From an uncultured Verrucomicrobiota bacterium (lineage in GTDB: Bacteria; Verrucomicrobiota; Kiritimatiellia; RFP12; UBA1067): a DNA stretch of 14,713 nt. The DNA is taken from positions 1 to 14,713 of the forward strand of contig CALYRV010000044.1 in assembly GCA_945483525.1 (NCBI GenBank). Direction: 5' to 3'. This document shows positions 7,472 through 13,713 of the stretch, piece after piece. Each line of letters starts with the position of its first letter. Position 1 is the stretch's first letter. The notes beneath the pieces are model-generated. The model saw only the letters and a list, made by a program, of their open reading frames with translations, was not told the origin of the DNA and searched no databases. Both the position numbers and the translations under genes were made by a program.

Positions 7472-8479
7472 ATGAAGAAAGTCTTTATTGACGGAAGTGC
7501 CGGAACTACTGGTCTGAGAATCAAGGAAAGACTTTTACAGCGAGACGATCTGGAGCTGATTACTCTTCCTGAAGAGGTCCGTAAGGATGTCAATGCGAGA
7601 CGCGACGCGCTCAATTCGAGCGACGTCGCGTTTCTCTGTCTTCCTGACGCGGCCGCGATCGAAGCGGTCTCGCTCGTCGAGAATCCGGATACCGTCGTCA
7701 TCGATACCTCTACTGCGCACCGTTGTGCCGAAGGGTGGGTTTACGGCTTCCCGGAATTGACGGTCGATGGCATTCCGTACCGCTCGCGCCTCGCGAGCGC
7801 TAGGCGTATTGCGAATCCCGGTTGTCATGCGAGCGGATTCGTTGCGCTTGTTGCACCGCTCGTTAGAGCCGGAATCATCTCCGCCGACGCCGCGCTTGCG
7901 TCATTCTCTCTCACCGGCTACTCTGGCGGCGGTAAGAAGATGATCGCGGATTATGACGAGAAGTTGAAGTGTGAGGTTGAAGGCGAAGATCGGAATGCAA
8001 AGAATCCTTGCTTCAACTTCAACTCGGAACTTCCACTCTATCTCGGGGGTCGCCAGTATGCTCTCGGGCAGGTCCATAAGCATCTGCCGGAGATGGTGAA
8101 GTACTGCGGACTTTCCCGGGCGCCGGTCTTCTCTCCGGTCGTCGTCCCGCATCTGAGCGGTATGGAAGTTACGGTGCAGCTCAATCTGTCTTCGCTCCGT
8201 ACCGCTTGCGCCCTCGCGAGCATTAAGGATGCCTATCGCGAGTTCTACTCGGATGCGAGGCTCGTCCGTTTCGTCGAGTCGCTTGATCAAGGCGGTTTCA
8301 TCTCGTCCGCGGCGATGACCGGACGTGATGATATGCTAGTCTCAGCCTATGGCAACGACGAACGTATCATCCTCGTTTCGCTTTTCGACAATCTCGGCAA
8401 GGGCGCATCCGGCGCCGCGATCCAGAATATGAACCTCGCCCTTGGCGTTCCCGAAACCACCGGACTGGTATTAGGTTGA
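7472..8479 (+). CDS. argC: N-acetyl-gamma-glutamyl-phosphate reductase
   Basis: ArgC reduces N-acetylglutamyl-5-phosphate to the semialdehyde with NADPH, the third step of arginine synthesis. The N-terminal dinucleotide-binding glycines are in GSAGTTGLRI (8-17). The catalytic cysteine is C118 in NPGCHASG, and GYSGGGKKMI is a conserved substrate-side motif. The C-terminal half has HKHLPEM, VVVPHLSGMEV and the closing NLGKGASGAAIQNMNLALG stretch. It has 335 residues. The compact N-terminal domain fits the shorter ArgC type 2 group, and the SGGGKKM region is like other members. The ATG at 7472 is preferred over the in-frame GTG at 7442 because the ten extra codons are repeat sequence and MKKVFIDGSAGTTG is the normal family start. 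No other arginine gene is in the window; the histidine-pathway phosphatase follows. Confidence 0.94.
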   Translation: MKKVFIDGSAGTTGLRIKERLLQRDDLELITLPEEVRKDVNARRDALNSSDVAFLCLPDAAAIEAVSLVENPDTVVIDTSTAHRCAEGWVYGFPELTVDGIPYRSRLASARRIANPGCHASGFVALVAPLVRAGIISADAALASFSLTGYSGGGKKMIADYDEKLKCEVEGEDRNAKNPCFNFNSELPLYLGGRQYALGQVHKHLPEMVKYCGLSRAPVFSPVVVPHLSGMEVTVQLNLSSLRTACALASIKDAYREFYSDARLVRFVESLDQGGFISSAAMTGRDDMLVSAYGNDERIILVSLFDNLGKGASGAAIQNMNLALGVPETTGLVLG

Positions 8480-8499
8480 TGGTAACTATAACATCCTTC

Positions 8500-8541
8500 A
8501 TTCCTAATTCCACACTCCTACTTCCTAGTTGTCCTGCTCCT
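8500..8541 (+). repeat. 7-bp tandem repeat between argC and hisK (ATTCCTA type)
   Basis: The units ATTCCTA, ATTCCAC, ACTCCTA and CTTCCTA (8500-8527) are followed by the more diverged GTTGTCC and TGCTCCT (8528-8541). The array fills most of the 61-base gap between the two genes and ends at the hisK start. Unlike the in-gene arrays, the ATTCCTA cycle contains TAA, so it could not be read through in tandem; an intergenic position fits. Confidence 0.75.
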
Positions 8542-9416
8542 TGATCACTAATTTCCACACTCATTCGACCTGGTGCGACGGAAAGAACTCCGTCGAGGAG
8601 ATGATCGTCGGTGCGATCGAGCGTGGGTTCGCCGCGATCGGCTTTACTTCGCATGCGATGTTCCCGTATTTCGAGAGCTGGTCGCTCGGGCCACAGGCGG
8701 CGAAGGACTACGTTTCCTGCGTCCGCGCCGCGGCCGAGAAGTACTCGAAGTACATCAAGGTGTATTGCGGACTCGAGACCGACTATCTTCCGGGCGTGAC
8801 GACCCCTGAGCAATCGCGTTATGCCGAGTACGGACTCGACTATATCATCGGGTCGCTCCATTGGGTGTTGGCCGGTTATTCGCCTCAGCCGGGGATGCGG
8901 AATCCTTTCCGCTCCGAACCGTTGATCGGCGCCGACGGACTGCTGTCTTCTGCCTTCGTCTCTGTCGACCATACGCCGCAGATCCTCGCGGACGGACTTC
9001 GCGATCACTTCGGTGGTTCTGCGAAGGCGCTGATTACTGCGTATCATGAGCAGCTTCGCGAGATGGTCACACGTTACGATTTCGATATTCTCGGACATCC
9101 CGACCTTTACCGTAAGTACAACCAGAAGCACCCGTTCTTCGACGAGTCCGAACAGTGGTATCGTGACGAGCTCGTGAAGTCCGCTGATGCGATCGCGGTT
9201 TCAGGGAAGCTCGTCGAGGTGAATACAGGGGCGATTGGACGCGGTTGGCGTGATGACGCTTATCCGTCCGACGAGTTCCGTGCGCTTTTGCGTGAACGCG
9301 GCGTGAAGTTCGTCTTGAATTCCGACAGTCATTCCGTCGATTCGCTGGACGCCGGTTTCGGGAAATATGCGTCCGCGGAAGACTACGTCGATTTCCGCAA
9401 TCACATAAGGAGGTAA
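8541..9416 (+). CDS. hisK: Histidinol-phosphatase, PHP family
   Basis: This is a PHP-fold metal-dependent phosphatase, the non-HAD type of histidinol-phosphatase that makes histidinol late in histidine synthesis. Visible metal and active-site residues are FHTHSTWCDG (H6, H8), SH at 37-38, GLETDY (E79), GSLHWV (H107), LGHPDLY (H186) and NSDSH (D262, H264). The set and order match HisK/HisJ. It has 291 residues from the TTG at 8541. This start leaves the expected short N-terminus before FHTH. The only other candidate is TTG 8529, directly after an in-frame TAG. No ATG or Shine-Dalgarno site is available, because the heptamer repeat occupies the upstream region. PHP proteins also include other phosphoesterases, so the exact substrate rests on the family pattern; the closeness to argC is consistent with an amino-acid role. 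Confidence 0.8.
   Translation: MITNFHTHSTWCDGKNSVEEMIVGAIERGFAAIGFTSHAMFPYFESWSLGPQAAKDYVSCVRAAAEKYSKYIKVYCGLETDYLPGVTTPEQSRYAEYGLDYIIGSLHWVLAGYSPQPGMRNPFRSEPLIGADGLLSSAFVSVDHTPQILADGLRDHFGGSAKALITAYHEQLREMVTRYDFDILGHPDLYRKYNQKHPFFDESEQWYRDELVKSADAIAVSGKLVEVNTGAIGRGWRDDAYPSDEFRALLRERGVKFVLNSDSHSVDSLDAGFGKYASAEDYVDFRNHIRR
9406..9414 (+). promoter_or_regulatory. Perfect Shine-Dalgarno site before the GH20 gene
   Basis: TAAGGAGGT is a full complement of the 16S rRNA 3' end. It overlaps the end of hisK and is six bases from the ATG at 9421. It stands out because most genes in this window have no recognisable ribosome site, and it points to efficient translation of the hexosaminidase. Confidence 0.85.
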
Positions 9417-9420
9417 CCGT

Positions 9421-10896
9421 ATGCCAGTCGCGATGCTGCTCGCTGCACTCGCCCTCGTCCCTCAGCCGACTGAAGTGGTCGAGCGGGAGGGTTTTTGCGA
9501 TAAGACCGAGTCCGTCGTCTTCACCACCGACTCCGCCATCCCCGCCGAGGGATACAAGCTGAAGATCACTGCGGACGGCATCACGGTGGCGAGTTCCGAT
9601 GCCGCTGGCGCGTTCTATGCGAAGGTCACGTTGGGACAGCTTGCGATCAAGGAAGGGGGGAATACCAAGTATCCGTGCGCGGAGATCTCCGATGTTCCGC
9701 GCTACAGCTGGCGAGGCATCCACTTTGACGACTGCCGTCATTTCTTCGGCAAGGAGCAGGTGCTGAAGACGCTGGAGCTCATGGCGCAGCACAAGTTCAA
9801 CCGCTTCCACTGGCACCTCACCGACGATCAGGGATGGCGTCTTGATATTCCCGGCTATCCCGAGCTCGTGAAATACGGCGCTGTGCGTTCGTCTTCGCCG
9901 AAGCATGGCACGCATCCTGAATTTGGCGCCGGTCCTGAAGCACGTGCGAAGGCCTCTGACGGCAAACCATATGGTCCGTTCTATTACACCGAGGATGACA
10001 TCAAGGAGATCGTCGCCTATGCCGCCGAACGTCACATTCAGGTCGTGCCGGAGATTGAGCTACCCGGACACTTCCAGGCGGTGCTTGCCGCGTATCCGGA
10101 ATTCGCCTGCTTCCCCGATCCGTCTAATCGCGATCCGCTCTGCATCTGGGGTATCTCGAAGAACGTGATGTGTATCGGTAACGATCAGGCGATCAGATTC
10201 ATGGAAGACGTTCTTGATTATGTCTGTAGGCTTTTCCCCGGCGACGTTGTTCATATCGGCGGCGACGAGTGTCCGCAGGAGAAGTGGAAGACGTGTCCCA
10301 AGTGTCAGGCCCGCATCAAGGCGGAGAACCTCGGCGACGAACACGGACTTCAGCCGTGGATCACCAAGCGATTTGTGAAGTTCCTCGAAGCGCGCGGCAA
10401 GCGCGCACTTGGTTGGGATGAATACCTGCTCGGCGATGTGCCGATCAGCGCGATGGGCATGAACTGGCGGACTGTCGGCGGAGACGGCGCCGGACACCAG
10501 CTCGTCAACGGAATCGCGGCGGCGATCAAAGGGCATGACATCGTGATGACGCCGATGAGCTTCTGTTACCTCGATTACGCTCAGGGTCTAGATGAAGACC
10601 CGTTTCAATATATTGGCGGTAAACTTACGCTTGCGCAATGCTATGCATTCGATCCCTGCGCGGGTGTTCCCGAGGAAGCGCAGAAACATATCATTGGTGG
10701 ACAGGGCAATAACTGGTCCGAATACACCTGGAACGGATACGACCTCGAGTGGAAGATGTGGCCTCGCGCATGTGCGCTTGCGGAGGTGCTCTGGACCGGC
10801 GGGAAGAAGCCGTCCTTCGACGACTTTCTCCGTCGCATGCGGACCCACCGGTCCCGTCTGATCAAATCCCACGTCAACTGCGCTCCGCTCCAGTGA
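9421..10896 (+). CDS. Glycoside hydrolase family 20 beta-N-acetylhexosaminidase, probably exported
   Basis: GH20 enzymes release terminal beta-linked GlcNAc or GalNAc by substrate-assisted catalysis. The N-terminal accessory domain (to about residue 95) ends in ITVASSDAAGAFYAKVTLGQL, then the barrel opens with YSWRGIHFDDCRHFF. HWHLTDDQGWRLDI and PEIELPGH are conserved. The catalytic pair is in HIGGDECP (D282, E283). ALGWDEYL and the closing GGQGNNWSEYTWN and PRACALAEVLW blocks complete the active site. It has 491 residues. The first 15 (MPVAMLLAALALVPQ) are hydrophobic but lack a basic residue, so this is an unusual, short signal-peptide candidate. A perfect Shine-Dalgarno site precedes it, four bases separate it from hisK, and the beta-helix enzyme lies just beyond ispF. 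Substrates such as mucin glycans, chitin or peptidoglycan pieces cannot be told apart from sequence. Confidence 0.94.
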   Translation: MPVAMLLAALALVPQPTEVVEREGFCDKTESVVFTTDSAIPAEGYKLKITADGITVASSDAAGAFYAKVTLGQLAIKEGGNTKYPCAEISDVPRYSWRGIHFDDCRHFFGKEQVLKTLELMAQHKFNRFHWHLTDDQGWRLDIPGYPELVKYGAVRSSSPKHGTHPEFGAGPEARAKASDGKPYGPFYYTEDDIKEIVAYAAERHIQVVPEIELPGHFQAVLAAYPEFACFPDPSNRDPLCIWGISKNVMCIGNDQAIRFMEDVLDYVCRLFPGDVVHIGGDECPQEKWKTCPKCQARIKAENLGDEHGLQPWITKRFVKFLEARGKRALGWDEYLLGDVPISAMGMNWRTVGGDGAGHQLVNGIAAAIKGHDIVMTPMSFCYLDYAQGLDEDPFQYIGGKLTLAQCYAFDPCAGVPEEAQKHIIGGQGNNWSEYTWNGYDLEWKMWPRACALAEVLWTGGKKPSFDDFLRRMRTHRSRLIKSHVNCAPLQ

Positions 10897-10902
10897 CTTC
10901 AC

Positions 10903-10930
10903 TAACCACGAACCACCAACCACGAATATC
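10903..10930 (+). repeat. 7-bp tandem repeat before ispF (GAACCAC type)
   Basis: The units TAACCAC, GAACCAC and CAACCAC (10903-10923) plus a diverged GAATATC fill most of the 36-base gap between the GH20 stop and the ispF ATG. They are the same type as the uvrA array at 3476-3517. The array ends two bases before the start codon, so ispF has no Shine-Dalgarno site. Confidence 0.82.
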
Positions 10931-10932
10931 CC

Positions 10933-11400
10933 ATGAGAATCGGTTTCGGATATGATTCGCATCGCTTCGCCGAGAATCGTCCCCTCGTGCTCGGCGGCGT
11001 GACGATCCCTTTCGAGAAGGGCCTCGCCGCGCATTCGGACGGAGATGTGCTGATCCACGCGATCATCGACGCCTTGCTAGGCGCCGCTGCGCTCGGTGAC
11101 ATCGGCTCGCATTTTCCCGATACGGACGAGAAGTGGAAGGGCGCCGATTCGACGAAGCTGCTCATCGCGGTTGTTGATGAGATCCGCGCCGCCGGCTACA
11201 CCATCGGCAACATCGATGCGACGGTGATCTGCGAACGCCCGAAGCTCCGTCCCCATATCGACGCGATTCGGACGAAGCTTTCTCAAATTCTCGGCATCCC
11301 GACTTCTCAGCTGTCCCTTAAGGGCAAGACCAACGAGAAGATGGATGACATCGGCGCGGGACTCGGCATTGAGGTGCATGCGGTATGTTTGCTGGACTGA
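10933..11400 (+). CDS. ispF: 2-C-methyl-D-erythritol 2,4-cyclodiphosphate synthase
   Basis: IspF converts CDP-methylerythritol 2-phosphate into the 2,4-cyclodiphosphate with loss of CMP in the non-mevalonate isoprenoid pathway. It normally works as a trimer with a metal at each active site. The metal ligands D8 and H10 (GYDSHRF) and H42 are in the standard positions. HSDGDV (34-39), GDIGSHFPDTD, the NIDATVICERPKL region and the closing KGKTNEKMDDIG...GIEVHAV block are all conserved. At 155 residues it is the usual length and intact. Its upstream gap is occupied by a heptamer repeat and lacks a ribosome site. The last 16 bases overlap the start of the beta-helix gene. No ispD is adjacent, although fusion or pairing with ispD is common elsewhere. 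Confidence 0.96.
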   Translation: MRIGFGYDSHRFAENRPLVLGGVTIPFEKGLAAHSDGDVLIHAIIDALLGAAALGDIGSHFPDTDEKWKGADSTKLLIAVVDEIRAAGYTIGNIDATVICERPKLRPHIDAIRTKLSQILGIPTSQLSLKGKTNEKMDDIGAGLGIEVHAVCLLD

Positions 11401-13709
11401 TTCTTGCGGCGATTTCCGTCATCGACGTCCAGTGCGGTGACCTCGACGGCTATTATTCCGGCGGCTGGAATGTGGGGTCCGAATACCCGTGGGTCTTCTG
11501 CGGCAATCAGCCAATGCGGATCGCGCGAGAACCGGACGAGGGCTTCTGGACCTTCCAAGGCGAGGACAACGTTCCCGCGGCAGATTTGCCGCGGGAGGGA
11601 GGCTACTCTTTGTCCGGCTACTGGACTTATGACTGGGCCTTCGAAACTCTTCGCGTTGACGGCGTCAACACCAACGGCACGATCCGTTTCAAGGATCAGC
11701 ATGCGTTCGGCATTGGCAAACCCTCGTGGGGGGCGAAGGACCGTCGCTATTACGCGGTCAACCACAAGTCCTTCCTCAATGCCCCCGGCGAATGGTGGCT
11801 TGATGCAGCGACCGGGAAGCTCTACTTTATTCCCCTGGATGACGACTCCGAAATCCGTTTTTGCTGGGAGAAGAAACCGGCACTCGGACTCTACAACCGT
11901 CACGGCGAGACCATCCGCGGCAGAACCATCGCGTTCGGTGCGTGGTGCGGAATCGAGATCCGCGGATGTTCGAACCTCACGATCGCTGACTGCACGATAG
12001 AATGTTTCGGCGGCTACGGTATCGACATCGGCGGCGACTGCCACGACATCGTCATCACCAACTGCGTGATTCGGAACGTCGGCAGCGGCGGCGTGCTCGT
12101 CAACGGCAGGTCCAATCAGGTGATCGACTGCGAGATCTGCGATTTCGGATTGCGCCAGCGCGTCTATGCGCCGGGCGTGAGGTTATACGGCGAATTCCAT
12201 GAAGTCCGTTGCTGCCGCATCCACGCGGCTCCGCACAGCGCGATTATCTACAATGGCAAGGATCATCTCATCGCGGGGAATGAGATCTGGGACGTGATCC
12301 GCGAGACCGGCGATGCCGGCGCCATCTATACGGGGCGCGACCTCTCGTCCAAGGCGAACCGTATCGTCGGCAACTACATCCACGACCTCGGCGATACGGT
12401 GTCCAACGGCAAGCCGCACGACGTCTTCACGATGGGCATCTACATTGACGACTGCGACTGCAACGAGACGCTGCTCTCGAACCGCATCGTGAACGCCGGC
12501 TGTGCGATCATGCTCGGCGGCGGCAGCGATCTCGTCGTGAAGTACAACGACATCTCGAGCTGCCGCAAGGGCATTCATCTTGACGACCGCGGCGTGACCT
12601 GGAACAACGACTGGATCAAGAGCGCGACCGATCCGCATTATCCGCTCCGCAACGACATCTCAAACAACAAGATCACCGACTGTGCATGCGACTACGACAT
12701 GCAGACGGGAGCCGCGTTCAAGCGCGCGCTCGCAGATTACTTCTCGGACAAGACGCATCTCTATTATCACACCAGACAGAAGCAGGGCGAAGGTGCTCGC
12801 GAGGACTGCGCGATATTGAACGGTGTCGCGCTTGCGTATTATGTCGAGAAGTGGGATCGTGAGATGGCGTTGAAGACTGCGGACGGACTCCTTCGTCTCG
12901 CGACTGTGCACGGCGTCCCCGGTTTCGTTTGCCGCGGGCTCGAAGAAGACGGCGTGACATATTCGCCATACACGTCGCGCGACCAGTACACGCATTTCAT
13001 TCACGGTCTACTCCGCTATTATCTGTCCGGCCTTGCCGATGACCAGATGAAGGAGCGTATCCGCGGCGCTTTTGCCGCGGTTGCCGACCGGATGATCCGC
13101 AACGTGACCGAGACGAACAACTGGAATGCGCTTACAGCCGACGGTGAGATCGACCAGAAGGGTGTCTTGAAGATGTGGAACGTGCAGGCGCATGAAGCGG
13201 CGCGACTTCCCGCGATCTACGCGGCGGCGTGGAAGGTTACCGGCGATGAGGAATACAAGGCCGAGTACCTCAAGTACGCCGATGCCGCGATCGAACAGTC
13301 GTGGAAGATCTCCGAACAGCGCCGCGCCGAGGTCTATCATCAGCCCGGTTACGCTTTTCTTCAGATGAATGCGTCATTGGAGACGATGTATCTCTGCGAT
13401 TCCGAACGCGCGAACCGCATCCAGGCGGTGATGAAGGAGTGTGCGCAGATCGCGGCGGGAAGGTTCGTGGATGAGAAGGGAGACAACGGACCCTGGCTCT
13501 CGTTCGCCGGCGACCTTGCGTCTGCCGTCGCGATGACCGCGAAGTTCGTGTCGACGGAAAGATTGCTCGGCCCTGATCTTTACAATGCGTATCGCGAACT
13601 CCTCAGGGATTGTTTTTGGGGAATTAACGGACAACCCATGCTCGCAGCATCTGTTCCTGCTCGTGCTCTTTCCGTTTCCTACGCGTCCATCCTGGAGAGT
13701 GTGAGGTAA
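11385..13709 (+). CDS. Parallel beta-helix protein joined to an alpha/alpha-toroid-like domain
   Basis: The 774-residue protein has two parts. Residues 1-11 (MFAGLILAAIS) are a short hydrophobic signal-like start without basic residues. Residues 15-180 form a beta-rich region containing APGEWWLDAATGKLYF, a motif common next to right-handed parallel beta-helices of polysaccharide-active enzymes (for example the GH141-like group). Residues about 183-440 show helix rungs such as NLTIADCTIECFGGYGIDI, DIVITNCVIRNVGSGGV and HLIAGNEIWDV, with many Asn/Cys/Asp turns. From about 445 the sequence turns helical, with DGVTYSPYTSRDQYTHFIHGLLRYYLSG, ending in LSVSYASI, like alpha/alpha barrels of glycan-active proteins. 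The usual first segment of such beta-helix proteins (after the signal: VSPxGxDxxxGT) is missing. The start at 11385 overlaps ispF by 16 bases. The role is probably carbohydrate breakdown; no catalytic residues can be named. Confidence 0.72.
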   Translation: MFAGLILAAISVIDVQCGDLDGYYSGGWNVGSEYPWVFCGNQPMRIAREPDEGFWTFQGEDNVPAADLPREGGYSLSGYWTYDWAFETLRVDGVNTNGTIRFKDQHAFGIGKPSWGAKDRRYYAVNHKSFLNAPGEWWLDAATGKLYFIPLDDDSEIRFCWEKKPALGLYNRHGETIRGRTIAFGAWCGIEIRGCSNLTIADCTIECFGGYGIDIGGDCHDIVITNCVIRNVGSGGVLVNGRSNQVIDCEICDFGLRQRVYAPGVRLYGEFHEVRCCRIHAAPHSAIIYNGKDHLIAGNEIWDVIRETGDAGAIYTGRDLSSKANRIVGNYIHDLGDTVSNGKPHDVFTMGIYIDDCDCNETLLSNRIVNAGCAIMLGGGSDLVVKYNDISSCRKGIHLDDRGVTWNNDWIKSATDPHYPLRNDISNNKITDCACDYDMQTGAAFKRALADYFSDKTHLYYHTRQKQGEGAREDCAILNGVALAYYVEKWDREMALKTADGLLRLATVHGVPGFVCRGLEEDGVTYSPYTSRDQYTHFIHGLLRYYLSGLADDQMKERIRGAFAAVADRMIRNVTETNNWNALTADGEIDQKGVLKMWNVQAHEAARLPAIYAAAWKVTGDEEYKAEYLKYADAAIEQSWKISEQRRAEVYHQPGYAFLQMNASLETMYLCDSERANRIQAVMKECAQIAAGRFVDEKGDNGPWLSFAGDLASAVAMTAKFVSTERLLGPDLYNAYRELLRDCFWGINGQPMLAASVPARALSVSYASILESVR

Positions 13710-13713
13710 TGTT

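Noticed and set aside
6382..7701. 439-residue open frame on the minus strand opposite guaA
   Set aside because: It is mirror-frame openness caused by the codon bias of guaA and argC. The peptide is Leu/Asp/Glu-rich without motifs, and guaA is certain on the other strand.
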